DNA of 64,000 nucleotides from Gordonibacter sp. An230 (GTDB taxonomy: Bacteria; Actinomycetota; Coriobacteriia; Coriobacteriales; Eggerthellaceae): assembly GCF_002159915.1 (NCBI RefSeq), contig NZ_NFJP01000015.1, positions 1 through 64,000 on the forward strand. Direction: 5' to 3'. Shown piece after piece: positions 44,548 to 54,133 of the stretch (positions are counted from its first letter, which is position 1; each line of letters begins with the position of its first letter). A program made the position numbers and the translations under genes. The notes under the pieces are model-generated. The model was not told where the DNA came from. It did not search any database and saw only the letters and a list, made by a program, of their open reading frames with translations.

Positions 44548-44683
44548 CCATGTGCTCCGGCCCGCGGCGGCATGGCGCCGATCGGGGCCGCGTGCGGAGC
44601 TTGGCGAGGGGCGTCTGCTATCCTGTCGAGGAGGCAGGAAACGTTCGGAATGCGCGTCCGACGCGCTTGAAAGGGGTTTTTGC

Positions 44684-45385
44684 ATGACCGCAATGCGCAT
44701 CGGCGTCATCTTCGACTGCGATGGGACGCTGCTCGATTCGGCTGGCGTGTGGCGCGAGGTGGAGGACGAACTTGCGCGGCGCGTCGGCGTGCGATTGGCG
44801 AAGGCCGACACCGACGAGCTGACCACCCTCACCATTCCCGAGGCGGGAGCGTTTTTCCATGAACGTTTCGGGCTGGGGAGGGATGCCGCAGACGTGGTGG
44901 GCATGATCGACGAACTCATGCTGGCGTACTATCGCGAGCGCGCATGCGAACGGCCTGGGGCGCTCGCGTTCGTGCGGGCGCTCGCCGAGCGCGGCGTGGC
45001 GATGAGCGTGGCGTCCTCGAGCCCGCAAGCGTACCTGCAAACCGGCCTTGCGACGGCGGGGTTCCTGCCGTATCTTGACGCCGTCGTGTCGGTGGACGAT
45101 GTGGGGAGGTCGAAGAGGGAGCCGGCCGTGTATGATCACGCCCGTGCGCTCATGGGCACCTCCCTGCGATACACCTGGGGATTCGAGGATTCCGCATACG
45201 CGGTGCGCACGCTGCGTGCAGCCGGCTACCGCACGGTGGGTGTGTACGATTGCGACCTTGCGGGTGCCTACGAAGAGCTTGCCGCGCTCTGCGACCATGC
45301 GGTGCGCGGATTCGACGAATTGGATGCGGACGAGTTCGTCACCTGGGGTGCTGCGCTGTCGGTTTCTCCGTCTTTTTCCTCTTGA
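44684..45385 (+). CDS. HAD-superfamily sugar-phosphatase-like hydrolase
   Basis: This 233-residue HAD phosphatase has motif I DCDGTLLDS (nucleophile Asp 11, acid/base Asp 13), a helical cap (about residues 17-85), motif II SVASSSPQAY, the motif III lysine in SKREPAVYDHA and motif IV WGFEDSAYAV. The cap type points to beta-phosphoglucomutase or a small phosphatase, but the substrate cannot be read from sequence. ATG 44684 follows GAAAGGGG. It stands alone after LuxR4, 136 bp on. Confidence 0.85.
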   Translation: MTAMRIGVIFDCDGTLLDSAGVWREVEDELARRVGVRLAKADTDELTTLTIPEAGAFFHERFGLGRDAADVVGMIDELMLAYYRERACERPGALAFVRALAERGVAMSVASSSPQAYLQTGLATAGFLPYLDAVVSVDDVGRSKREPAVYDHARALMGTSLRYTWGFEDSAYAVRTLRAAGYRTVGVYDCDLAGAYEELAALCDHAVRGFDELDADEFVTWGAALSVSPSFSS

Positions 45386-45407
45386 ACTGCGTCGTCAATG
45401 CGTTGAA

Positions 45408-45445
45408 GCGGATGGAGGGCGATGCGCGCATCGCCCTCCATCCGC
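45408..45445. repeat. Perfect 38-bp palindrome after the HAD gene
   Basis: The arm GCGGATGGAGGGCGATGCG (45408-45426) is followed at once by its exact complement, with no loop. It lies 23 bp beyond the HAD stop and has no T run. It may end transcription or form a cruciform. The remaining gap to 45825 holds no supported gene. Confidence 0.65.
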
Positions 45446-45825
45446 CGTCGGTTGAAGCTGGTCGGCCATTCAGGTGGTGGATTCGTCATATCCCATCGAC
45501 CCGCTTGCGAGGGTCAAGACGATGCGGCGGTCTTTTTGCGACGAGGCCTGAGCCGTATCCCGCCCGGCTTAGAAAACATGACGATGCATGGCGCGCTCAC
45601 GCGCTTGTCGCCGTCTGTGAACGGGCGGCTCTTGGCGGTTCCACAAGCGCATCGTGTTGCTTTTACGGCTCTACCCCATCGAATGCGCGACCGATTACGC
45701 AGAATGGCATGGTATATGCAACGAAGAAAAAACGCGGAGAAGGGGGTGGCCCATGGTTGCTCTGGGGAAAATCAGGATAGTGCAGTATACTGGCGATAAA
45801 TGGTAGGAAGAAAAAGGTCGATACA

Positions 45826-46884
45826 ATGAGTGGTAATTATAACGCATCGCCGGACGATCCCTGCGGGGCCTTGGAGCCTGCGGGGCCTTCCGATTCGCCC
45901 GCCGCACCCGCTTTTGCGGATTCGCGCGGCGCTTCTGCACCCTTTCCGGTTCCGCTTCCTCCGCCTCTGGTGAGCCCCTCGTCGGCTTCCTGTTCAGGGT
46001 CGGCTCCACCCGGCAGTGGGTACGCGTCTCCTCAGTCGCCCTTTCCCCCTTCCGTTATGCGCGCGCCGAGCGAAGGGAAGGCGGTTGCGGCGCTTATCTG
46101 CGGTATCGTGGCTATCCTTTTGTCGTGGACCATCTTCATGGGCGTCGCGTTCGGCATTGTGGCCGTCGTTTTGGCATCGCAATTCTCCAAGTCGTGCGGC
46201 AATAACGGGAAAGCGGCGGGAGGCAAGGTGTGTGGCATCGTCGGCATCGCGTTCAGCGTTATCTCGCTCGTCACATGCTTGACGCTCGGCGTGCTGACCT
46301 TGATTGTTGCCGAATACGCCATTCCGTACGAGCTTGTGAGCGCAGGCTCAACGAGTCCCGCTCCGTCCGTTTCCGACGATGCCGAGACCATGGAAGCGCG
46401 CTCCGCGGCCGAAGAAGCGCTGGCGAAGGTGGTAGGCAAAGACGATGTCGTCGTTGCGACCGTTGCGGAGAAAGCCGACCGCGCATTCGATAATTCGTTC
46501 GGCTGCTCCTTGTCCGACATGGGCATCGATCCTACCGATTTCGCAGTCTGGTTGATGGAAGGCTCGACATTCGCGATCGGCGATTACGATGTGCGCACGT
46601 ACTCGGACGGAACCGGTGCGGTGGTCGCCACCGTCGAGGCGCGGAGCATCTACGGGGTGATGGGAGCGCTGCTTGACGGGTTGATGGCTCTTGGCGGCGA
46701 TGGGTTCATCTCCGATGAGGAGCGGAATGCGAAGCTGGCGGAGCTGCTGCCGCAGGCGCAAGACCAGGCTGCGGCGGAGAGGGGCGAGTCGTTTCTCACG
46801 CTCGAGCTTGTGCGTGCTGATGGGGTGTGGACGGTTGATGAGGCCTCGTTGGAAAACGCCCTCGACCAAGTGTTTTTCTCTTGA
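45826..46884 (+). CDS. DUF4190-type membrane protein
   Basis: This 352-residue protein has a Pro/Ser/Ala-rich cytoplasmic tail (1-82). Two membrane helices (about 86-113 and 128-157) fit DUF4190 (KAVAALICGIVAILLSW; GKVCGIVGIAFSVISLV). An extracytoplasmic domain of about 190 residues (VWLMEGSTFAIGDYDV, GFISDEERNAKLAELL) follows. The outer domain resembles secreted domains of unknown role in actinobacteria. ATG 45826 has AAAAAGG upstream. Not in an operon. Confidence 0.75.
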   Translation: MSGNYNASPDDPCGALEPAGPSDSPAAPAFADSRGASAPFPVPLPPPLVSPSSASCSGSAPPGSGYASPQSPFPPSVMRAPSEGKAVAALICGIVAILLSWTIFMGVAFGIVAVVLASQFSKSCGNNGKAAGGKVCGIVGIAFSVISLVTCLTLGVLTLIVAEYAIPYELVSAGSTSPAPSVSDDAETMEARSAAEEALAKVVGKDDVVVATVAEKADRAFDNSFGCSLSDMGIDPTDFAVWLMEGSTFAIGDYDVRTYSDGTGAVVATVEARSIYGVMGALLDGLMALGGDGFISDEERNAKLAELLPQAQDQAAAERGESFLTLELVRADGVWTVDEASLENALDQVFFS

Positions 46885-46985
46885 CGGTATCGGCGTGCGC
46901 AGGCGAGGAGCTTGTGGCGAGCCGATAGGGCCATGCGCCGTGGGCGCCGAGAAGGTGGCGTGCCGCGGTTTGGCGCATGCGAATC

Positions 46986-47007
46986 GGGGCCGCCATCGGG
47001 CGGCCCC
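46986..47007. terminator. Hairpin between convergent genes
   Basis: GGGGCCGCC and GGCGGCCCC pair around a 4-nt loop, directly beyond the stop of the minus-strand small gene. It lacks a T run and is a weak terminator candidate for either direction. Confidence 0.45.
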
Positions 47008-47008
47008 G

Positions 47009-47245
47009 TCAGTTCCAGGGATCTTTTTGGAATTGGGGCTCGGGCGCGGCGGGCCGGTCGGAGAAAGGGTCGTATCCATCGTCGTCCTCCGTTTCGGGCC
47101 GGACGAAGCTGCGCGCGTCCGGGTCCGCAAGCACGCTCGTGTCATGCGCGCATGTGCTTCTGCCCTTGCCGCGGGCGCCCATGCCCGCATGCGAGGGCAG
47201 CGGCTTCATGACGGGCCGCACGCGATAACGGGGTCCGTCAGCCAT
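47009..47245 (-). CDS. Small protein translationally coupled to metA
   Basis: I do not recognise this 78-residue hydrophilic protein ([19 protein letters not shown], ending [12 protein letters not shown]). It has no membrane helix. Its ATG at 47245 lies 8 bp inside the 3' end of metA, suggesting coupling. Pro/Asp/Arg richness suggests disorder. It could be a real accessory protein or a chance frame; the overlap and absence of another gene here favour the former. Confidence 0.5.
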   Translation of the reverse strand: MADGPRYRVRPVMKPLPSHAGMGARGKGRSTCAHDTSVLADPDARSFVRPETEDDDGYDPFSDRPAAPEPQFQKDPWN

Positions 47246-48212
47246 CGAGGCCGCTCCGATCGCCTTGACCGGGCTGTTCGCGCCGTTTCTGATCGCTGCC
47301 CACTTCGGCCAGGTCGTAGGGCGTGGTTTGGTACACGTAGTAGTTCAGCCAGTTCGTGTACAGAAGCTGAGCGTGCGCGCGCCAGGTGGCGTGCGGTGCT
47401 TGCGCAGGATCGTCGTTCGGGAAGTAATGGCGCGGCAGCGGCATGTCGATGCCCTTCGCGATGTCGCGTTCGTACTCGGCCATAAGGGTTTCGGCGTCGT
47501 ACTCGGGATGGCCGAACACGAAGAAGTGGCGGCTGTCGGTGCTTTTCGCGATGTAAACGCCCGCTTCGTCCGACACGGCGATCAGCTCGAGATCGGGATG
47601 CGCTTCGATGTCGGCCGCATGCACTTCGGTATAGCGGGAGTGCGGTGCGCAGAACGTGTCGTTGAATCCCCGCACGAGCGGCGAGGACGGCTTCACCACC
47701 TCGTGGTCGAACACGCCGAAAATCTTCTCGGGCAATTCGTATTTTGGAACGCCGTAGTGATAGTAGATGCCGGCTTGCGCGCCCCAGCAAATGTGGAACG
47801 TGGAATGAACGTTCGTGGCTGACCATGCCATGATGCGGGTGAGCTCGTCCCAGTAGTCCACGTCCTCGAAGTCGAGCAGTTCGACGGGCGCGCCGGTGAT
47901 GATCATGCCGTCGAAGTGCTGGTCTTTGATCTTGTCGAACGTGGTGTAGAACGCGTCGAGGTGCTGTTCGGAAACGTTCTTCGCCGTGTGGCTGGCCGTT
48001 TGCAGCAGGCTGACCTCGATTTGCAAGGGGGTGTTCGAGAGCTTGCGCAAGATTTGCGTCTCGGTGACGATCTTGGTGGGCATAAGGTTGAGCAGAACGA
48101 GCTTCAACGGGCGGATGTCCTGGTGGATGGCCCGGTACTCAGTCATCACGAAGATGTTCTCGCTTTTAAGGACATCGGTGGCGGGCAGGGCGTCTGGTAT
48201 CTTGATGGGCAT
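47238..48212 (-). CDS. metA: Homoserine O-acyltransferase, probably acetyl-specific (MetA)
   Basis: This 324-residue enzyme activates homoserine for methionine synthesis. The catalytic Cys is at about 142 ([10 protein letters not shown]) and the His/Glu pair lies in FGHPEYD. Residue 111 is Glu (TGAPVE). In characterised MetA proteins Glu at 111 favours acetyl-CoA and Gly favours succinyl-CoA, so the product is probably O-acetylhomoserine, the substrate of MetY encoded divergently at 49408. ATG 48212 follows GGAGG. No S-adenosylmethionine riboswitch was recognised upstream. Confidence 0.9.
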   Translation of the reverse strand: MPIKIPDALPATDVLKSENIFVMTEYRAIHQDIRPLKLVLLNLMPTKIVTETQILRKLSNTPLQIEVSLLQTASHTAKNVSEQHLDAFYTTFDKIKDQHFDGMIITGAPVELLDFEDVDYWDELTRIMAWSATNVHSTFHICWGAQAGIYYHYGVPKYELPEKIFGVFDHEVVKPSSPLVRGFNDTFCAPHSRYTEVHAADIEAHPDLELIAVSDEAGVYIAKSTDSRHFFVFGHPEYDAETLMAEYERDIAKGIDMPLPRHYFPNDDPAQAPHATWRAHAQLLYTNWLNYYVYQTTPYDLAEVGSDQKRREQPGQGDRSGLDG

Positions 48213-49407
48213 GGGAAACCTCCGATGAGCTGGGTTGGATGCAGAGGGGCGGTCGTGTACGGTGCGAACCATGATACCGGATAATCAGATGACCTGCATA
48301 TCTTAATAATCGATGGCGCGTTATCGACGGGGTCAATCGGGGTGCGTCCGATCCTCGCGGTCGAAGCGGGCATGAAGGGGCGAGCTTGTAGCTTGCAGGA
48401 TGGCAAGAGGCTTCGCGGCTTGCCGTCCAGTCAATTGCATTCGCGGTTTGCCGTTCGGCAGGAGTGCTCGTAGCTTGCGAGATGGCGGCAGGAGGGCGCA
48501 CGATGCGGCTCGGCGCGGATCGCGCTCCGAACTGGCACAGATCGCGCGTTGTGCATAGAACGGAAAGGGTTTTCTAGGGCATGTTCCTCTGATCAAAATA
48601 AGCGACCTGGGGAAACGCGAATTCGAAGGTTGCTTGCGGTATCGAACGGGCTAAGAATCTATGCACAAAGCGACATCTGTGCCATTTTCGAGCGCGTGCC
48701 GCGCCAAGGTTTCGCGCTGTAGTCGATGAATGCGCACGGTGCTTGATGGGCGTTTGGGGGAGCGGGTTCCCTTCGCGAGGGCGAGGCTGTAGGGGAATAG
48801 GGCCCTTTCAAAAGAGGAGGGCCTCATGCGCTTCATTCGTGCTCCCAGCTTTGCCCAGGGCATGCATTCGTCTTGCGCGGGGCGTGCAAGTTGAAATGCC
48901 GGGGCGCATGGTGGCGGTTTCGCTCCCAGGGATTCTTTCTCGCGGGTGCGCCGCGAGGAGGAATCCGAAGCGAGCGAGCTTGCGCGCCCCTGCGGCATGG
49001 AGGGATCGTCGGGAACGAGGCCCCTCCGCCTCCTCCGTTCTTGTGGAAGCCTCTGCTCGACCGAGTCTGCAAGATGATTCCACGCATGCGCCCCATGTCT
49101 TTGTTATCTGAATAACAGATTACTCAGTATCAGAAAGAAACGCTATCGAGATAGAGGGAAGGTCGCTATACTAGGTCGGGCGCAATGTCGAGGCCATACC
49201 GGTTTTCCGATTGGAAGAACGGTTCGCCTTGCAAGGCCCATCAGGGCTCATGCGCGCTAACAAGCCAGCTGGCGTGCTGGCGGATCGCACAGTCGGCTAC
49301 GATTCGGAGGCATGTGGATGCCGGACCGTCGAAACGACCGACCGTCCACCAGTTGTCCGGCTGATGCGTCTTCCGACCAACCAACGAGCGAACCCAAGGA
49401 GCATCCC
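48213..49407. other. Long intergenic region between metA and metY
   Basis: About 1.2 kb without a supported gene. A TATACT -10 candidate at 49167-49172 may serve metY, although its -35 is poor. TGTTA-TCTGAA-TAACA (49102-49117) is a small inverted repeat upstream of it. Open frames at 48700-49115 on both strands overlap each other and show no protein features. A long leader or small RNA is possible but not visible by eye. Confidence 0.45.
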
Positions 49408-50697
49408 ATGAGCGATCGAGTCGAATCCATCGGCACCACCTGCGTGCAGGGCGGTTACCGTCCGGGCGATGGCGAGCCGCGTCAACTGCCCATCTACCAG
49501 TCCACCACCTGGAAGTTCGACACGAGCGAGCATATGGGCCGCCTGTTCGACCTCGAGGAAGCCGGATACTTCTACACGCGCCTGCAAAATCCCACCAACG
49601 ATGCCGTGGCAGCGAAGATCGCCGAGCTTGAAGGCGGCGCGTCAGCTATGCTCACATCGTCGGGCCAGGCTGCGAACTTCTTCGCCGTGTTCAACATTGC
49701 GGGAGCGGGCGATCATGTGGTTGCCAGCTCTGCCATTTACGGCGGCACCTACAATCTGCTCGCGCACACGATGCGCCGCATGGGTCTCGAGTGCACGTTC
49801 GTCGCGCCGGACTGCACCGACGAGGAGCTGGAGGCTGCATTCCGTCCGAATACGAAGGCGGTGTTCGGTGAAACCATCGCGAATCCGGCGCTCGCGGTGC
49901 TCGACCTGGAACGGTTCGCCGCGGCCGCGCATGCGCATGGGGTGCCGCTTATCGTGGACAACACGTTCCCCACGCCGGTGAACTGCCGTCCCATCGAGTG
50001 GGGCGCCGACATCGTGACGCATTCCACCACGAAGTACCTGGACGGACACGGTGCGAGTGTCGGCGGAGCCATCGTGGACTCCGGACGCTTCGACTGGACG
50101 GCCCATGCCGACAAGTTCCCCGGCCTCACCACGCCGGACGAGAGCTACCACGGCGTGGTGTACACGGAGCGCTTCGGGTTGGAAGGGGCGTTCATCACGA
50201 AGGCGACAGCGCAGCTCATGCGGGATCTCGGTTCCATCCAGTCTCCGCAGAACGCATTCTACTTGAACTTGGGGCTGGAGAGCCTGCACCTGCGCATGGC
50301 GCAGCACAACAAGAACGGTTTGGCGATGGCCGAGCATCTGGCCGCGCATCCGAAGGTGGCCTGGGTGCGCTATCCTGGCCTGCCCGGCGACTCCCAGCAC
50401 GAGTTGGCGCGCAAATACCTGCCCGGCGGCGCAAGCGGCGTGGTGAGCTTCGGCGTGGCCGGCGGTCGTGCGGCAGCCGAGACGTTCATGAAGCGCCTTG
50501 GGCTGGCGCAGATCGCCACGCATGTGGCCGATGCGCGCACGTGCGTGCTGCATCCTGCGAACACGACGCATCGTCAGATGAACGATGCCGAGCTGGTGGC
50601 CGCCGGCATCACGCCCGACCTCGTGCGTCTCTCGTGTGGCATCGAGGCCACCGAAGATTTGATCGCCGACGTCGACCAAGCGCTTGAAGCAGTGTAG
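49408..50697 (+). CDS. metY: O-acetylhomoserine sulfhydrylase (Cys/Met PLP family)
   Basis: This 429-residue PLP enzyme replaces the acetyl group of O-acetylhomoserine with sulfide to give homocysteine. Family motifs are YQSTTWKFD, YTRLQNPTNDAVAAKIAELEGG, SSAIYGGTYNLL and the PLP lysine in THSTTKYLDGHG; the length fits MetY rather than the shorter MetB/MetC. ATG 49408 follows AAGGAGC. MetA at 47238 makes its substrate and Hom at 22306 feeds MetA. A cystathionine-type activity is a less likely alternative. Confidence 0.88.
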   Translation: MSDRVESIGTTCVQGGYRPGDGEPRQLPIYQSTTWKFDTSEHMGRLFDLEEAGYFYTRLQNPTNDAVAAKIAELEGGASAMLTSSGQAANFFAVFNIAGAGDHVVASSAIYGGTYNLLAHTMRRMGLECTFVAPDCTDEELEAAFRPNTKAVFGETIANPALAVLDLERFAAAAHAHGVPLIVDNTFPTPVNCRPIEWGADIVTHSTTKYLDGHGASVGGAIVDSGRFDWTAHADKFPGLTTPDESYHGVVYTERFGLEGAFITKATAQLMRDLGSIQSPQNAFYLNLGLESLHLRMAQHNKNGLAMAEHLAAHPKVAWVRYPGLPGDSQHELARKYLPGGASGVVSFGVAGGRAAAETFMKRLGLAQIATHVADARTCVLHPANTTHRQMNDAELVAAGITPDLVRLSCGIEATEDLIADVDQALEAV

Positions 50698-51012
50698 CAG
50701 AGGGTGCGATCGGAAGCGCGATGCGCTTGTGGACCCGGGAGGTTCGGGGCGTACGGGGCGCGTGGGGAGGCGTGCGAACGAACGGCTTCGAAGAGGGTTT
50801 GCGTGCGAGCGCAAATGACGTTCGGGCGCGTGCGAGCGCAGGTGGTTAGCGGCGACGAGTGCGACGCGTCCTCCCGCTCCTACGTGTGCGCGGCGCGCGA
50901 CCCGGGCGAGCCGCATCCGCCGGCGCCTTCGCCCCTCTCCCTCCTACGTGCGTGCGGCGTATGGGCGCAAGAAGGGCGCCGTCCTTCTTCTATTCTCGGT
51001 AGGACCTGTTGG

Positions 51013-51046
51013 GAAGGCCCCGTCGGCTACGGTCGACGGGGCCTTC
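51013..51046 (+). terminator. Hairpin terminator downstream of metY
   Basis: GAAGGCCCCGTCG and CGACGGGGCCTTC form a perfect 13-bp stem with an 8-nt loop and a short CTT end, 315 bp after metY. The interval 50698-51398 otherwise holds no supported gene. A second G/C-rich hairpin (about 51360-51400) abuts the stop of the convergent gene. Confidence 0.55.
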
Positions 51047-51398
51047 TGCCGGTGCCCTTTTGTCGAGCGGCAGTGATCGAGGAAGGAATGCGGGTGCCGA
51101 GGCGATCATCAGGAGGGCGATGTCAATGGCGGCGAACGACCTCAAACGAAGCGATGATCCGCCGTCGATCCGAGGGGCATTGCAGGGTGATTGCCGAAGC
51201 GCTCCGATGAAGGGCAGATCGCCGAAGTAGCCGAACGCATGGCGCAGGCTGCCGCCGAGAGGGGTTCGGGCTTCGGATGGGCGATCAGGGCGCCATCCGG
51301 GAAAGCGGACGCGCTTGCGCCAAGGGTCCTCTGCTCGCAAGCTTTTTTGGCGGGGTCTTCGGGGAGAGGGGACGGGGAAGCGCCCTTCCCCTCTCCCG

Positions 51399-52124
51399 TC
51401 AGCCGACGATGACCACCTCGGGATTCGAGCGGTCTACGATGGCACGCACCTCGATGGACGCTCCGAGGTAGCGCTCCATGAGCTGGGAGAACTCGTCGAG
51501 CGCCGCGCGCAAATCGTCGATGCGCGACGGAACGACGCACTCGATGATGAAAAACGCGCTTTCCGAATCGTCGGTGAGCGCGGTTCGTTGACCATCGCGC
51601 CAGTTCCAACAACGACACACCGCCCCCGCGTTATCGCGGTAGCACAGCTCTCCAGGCAGCGTGGGATCGTCTTCGTCTTCGCCGAGCGCGCGGAAGGCAT
51701 CGCCTCCCTCGGTGATGCCGAGGCGCAGGTCGCCCTCGAACGCGTCGATGTCCTCGCCGCCCACTGGCAGCGCGTATTTGAGCGACACGGCGTTGTAGAT
51801 GTCGACTGTTGGCGTGATGGAGCCGACGGGGTTGCCCTTCAGCACGCGCTTGAGCAGGTTTTCGATGGAGCAGCGCGCCCCTTTCTTCGTTTTGAACTGC
51901 TGATACGCTTCGCGCCACACGCGCACGGCGTCGTTTTGCGAGATGGTGTTGCTTGTGAGGTGGCGGTCGGCTTGCGCGTTCGCCTCTCTCAGGAGCGCGG
52001 CGATTGCCGCTGCGTCCTCGACGGGCACCTCGCTGGTCGGCTTCATTCCGCGTGCGACGATCACCCCGATCGCCGCCTCGGGAAACAGCTTCCAGAACGA
52101 CTCCTCTGCGATGAACTTCTGCAT
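51399..52124 (-). CDS. B3/B4 tRNA-binding-domain protein
   Basis: This 241-residue protein matches the B3/B4 domain of the phenylalanyl-tRNA synthetase beta subunit as a stand-alone unit: VWREAYQQFKTKKGARCSIE, LKRVLKGNPVGSITPTVDIYNAVSLKYALPVGGED and a C-terminal hydrophobic sheet. In synthetases this domain edits mischarged tRNA; free-standing copies may edit in trans, but that is unproven here. ATG 52124 follows AAGGAGG. It appears monocistronic. Confidence 0.82.
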   Translation of the reverse strand: MQKFIAEESFWKLFPEAAIGVIVARGMKPTSEVPVEDAAAIAALLREANAQADRHLTSNTISQNDAVRVWREAYQQFKTKKGARCSIENLLKRVLKGNPVGSITPTVDIYNAVSLKYALPVGGEDIDAFEGDLRLGITEGGDAFRALGEDEDDPTLPGELCYRDNAGAVCRCWNWRDGQRTALTDDSESAFFIIECVVPSRIDDLRAALDEFSQLMERYLGASIEVRAIVDRSNPEVVIVG

Positions 52125-52259
52125 GACGCCTCCTTGTGGTCACTTCTTCCGCTTCTCCGATTGTACTCCATGCTCTGCACGCTTCGATGCGCCGCCCTCG
52201 GGAAAGGGCTTTGTGCGGGGCGTGCCGTAAAGGACGGAGATGCCGTCGCATTCGTCCGC

Positions 52260-52315
52260 GTTGTCGCCCGAAACGGTCGGTTTTCGCGTCGAAAGCGACC
52301 GTTTCGGGCGACAAC
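52260..52315. repeat. 20-bp perfect inverted repeat
   Basis: The arm at 52260-52279 (starting GTTGTCGCCCGAAACG) is exactly complementary to 52296-52315, around a 16-nt loop that itself can pair (TTTCG-CGT-CGAAA). It lies about 190 bp beyond the LuxR5 stop, without a T run. It may be a terminator of unusual type or a mobile palindromic element. Nothing else is evident in 52125-52507. Confidence 0.65.
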
Positions 52316-52507
52316 GATCCATGTAGCGGATCCGTGCGGGAGGAGGGCAAGGGGGCGAGGGGCGAGTAGGGCAAGGAGGGGTTGGCATGAGGGGGCGGGT
52401 TTGTGGCTAGGACTGCGGAGGCCCAAGCGGAAGGGGTGGCCGCGCTTTTTCGCGTTCGTCTGGCGCCGACGGATCGTCTGCGCATCGCGCGCGAAGGCGC
52501 TGCCGTA

Positions 52508-54022
52508 TCATTCCCAGCCGGGCTTGCCCACGCCTCCCTGCTCGATGGTGTCGAGCAGCCCCTGCCGGTCGAACACGCCCACTTTTCGGTAGATGCTGCT
52601 CACGTGGTGTTTCGCCGTGCCTTGGGCGATGGAGAGCTTGTCGCAGATGGCGCGCACGGTGCGTCCGCGCGCCAATAGCACGAGCACTTCGGCCTCGCGG
52701 TTCGTGAGGCGGCACATCTGTGCGATGCGGCCGCATTTCTCTTCGAGGCTCGCATCGATCGGTTCGGCGTGCGGTGTGGCGTAAAGCTTCTGCACGTCGG
52801 TTTGCGTGAGAAACAGCATGCCCACCAGCACGAGCGCCAGCACCCCGACGAGAAGCGCCGCGGAGCGCGTCTCGTCCGACCACAGTGCCGAGTTCAGCAG
52901 CCCGTCCGCGCCGATGGAGCCGACGAGCGTTCCCGTGCGTGCGCAAAGGATGACCAACCCGAACGACAACGCCACGGGAATGCGCCCCCGAAAGGCCACG
53001 TCGGTGGACACGAGCATCATGAGCATGTCGAGGCAGTACACCCCCATGATGACGAGCCCTGCGCCCAAAAAGCGGTATGGCTCGGGCAGCAGCAACAGCA
53101 GGATGAGGCCCGCCGCCATGGCGGGGATGACGGGGCGGTACAGCGCAATAGGCTCGGCTTCGGAGGGTGCCACCGCCATCGACAGCGTGATCGCGGCAAG
53201 GGCGAGCCCGGCAAACAGCATCGTTTTGAACATGAAGGGCCCGTCGTCGCTGGCGAACGTGTTCACCATGCCTTGCGAAAGGCCGTACACCATGCTGATA
53301 ACCACGATGCAGCAAAGGATGCGCACTGTGGGTACGGTGCGCATATCGATCGGCAGCACCGAAGGCTCGCGGCGCGGTTCTTGCTTGCAAGCCGCAAGGA
53401 CCGCAGCCGACACGATGGGAAGCGCTGCCGTGAACGCCGCACCTGCTGCGCTGGGCAGCGCGGACGCTATGAAGAACAACACGAAGGCGAATGTGTAGGA
53501 CACGTAGAGGTGTCGCCCGACGCGACCGGTTGCGAGCGCGCTCCACAGTTCGCCCCACATGATGAGCAGGAGCGCATTGCCTGCGGACGCGGCGATTGCG
53601 GCAGCGAGGAAGCAGGCGAAGCCCGCTGCGCCCGAGCATGCCGAGAGCGACGCCGGCAGCAGCGCGGTGCCCGCGGCGGTCAGCCCTCCGGCCAATGCGA
53701 GGCACGGGCGACGGATGAGAAACGGAGAGAGCCTCCGCGACAGCGTCACCACCCCCACGTATCCTGCGGTGGTGAGCGCGAGCACCCAAAGGGTCGTGTT
53801 TCCGGCGGTGGGGTAGTGCTCGGTAGTGGGCAGCACGATGCCCGTGCACATGCTGATCATCCACCATGCCTGCCAAAATCCCAAGCCGAGCAATCGCCAG
53901 CCGGAGAACCCCGAGCGGCCCTTGCCGCTCTCGCGCCGTGTCCGCTCTGCGAGACTGCCCGTCCCTTCGCGCTGCGTGTGCTCTGCGGACCTTTCTGTTC
54001 CCTCGCATTGCGTTCGTCCCAT
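52508..54022 (-). CDS. LuxR-family regulator with multi-pass membrane domain (LuxR5)
   Basis: This 504-residue protein has about twelve hydrophobic segments. Its C-terminal LuxR domain (LTNREAEVLVLLARG, IAQGTAKHHVSSIYRKVG, FDRQGLLDTIEQ) is more diverged than in the other five, especially in the recognition helix and the final helix. ATG 54022 has GAGGGGTGGGGA upstream. TTGCAT and TAGGTT with a 17-bp spacer (54064-54092, minus strand) form a good promoter. It is divergent from the flavoprotein at 54550 and inferred to regulate it. Confidence 0.85.
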   Translation of the reverse strand: MGRTQCEGTERSAEHTQREGTGSLAERTRRESGKGRSGFSGWRLLGLGFWQAWWMISMCTGIVLPTTEHYPTAGNTTLWVLALTTAGYVGVVTLSRRLSPFLIRRPCLALAGGLTAAGTALLPASLSACSGAAGFACFLAAAIAASAGNALLLIMWGELWSALATGRVGRHLYVSYTFAFVLFFIASALPSAAGAAFTAALPIVSAAVLAACKQEPRREPSVLPIDMRTVPTVRILCCIVVISMVYGLSQGMVNTFASDDGPFMFKTMLFAGLALAAITLSMAVAPSEAEPIALYRPVIPAMAAGLILLLLLPEPYRFLGAGLVIMGVYCLDMLMMLVSTDVAFRGRIPVALSFGLVILCARTGTLVGSIGADGLLNSALWSDETRSAALLVGVLALVLVGMLFLTQTDVQKLYATPHAEPIDASLEEKCGRIAQMCRLTNREAEVLVLLARGRTVRAICDKLSIAQGTAKHHVSSIYRKVGVFDRQGLLDTIEQGGVGKPGWE

Positions 54023-54112
54023 AAGCCGTCCCCACCCCTCGCGTCCCGTATCGCTTCGACGAGAACCTAGCAAATCGGTTAGTCGGATGCAAGCGCGCAA
54101 AAAGCCGAATGG

Positions 54113-54133
54113 TATGGGCCACTGTGGCCCATA
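54113..54133. promoter_or_regulatory. Perfect 21-bp palindrome between LuxR5 and flavoprotein
   Basis: TATGGGCCAC and GTGGCCCATA flank a central T. The site lies 91 bp from the LuxR5 start and 20 bp upstream of its -35, but over 400 bp from the flavoprotein start. The core CCAC-N-GTGG is shared with the palindrome at 43001. The stretch 54134-54549 contains no supported gene and may be a long leader. Confidence 0.6.

Noticed and set aside
48213-49407. S-adenosylmethionine riboswitch or T-box in front of metA or metY
   Set aside because: No conserved riboswitch core or terminator/antiterminator pair could be recognised by eye; a covariance-model search would decide.
51360-51400. Terminator for the B3/B4 gene
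   Set aside because: A G/C-rich hairpin is present, but on the minus strand it is followed by A rather than T residues and overlaps the stop codon, so it is not a convincing terminator.
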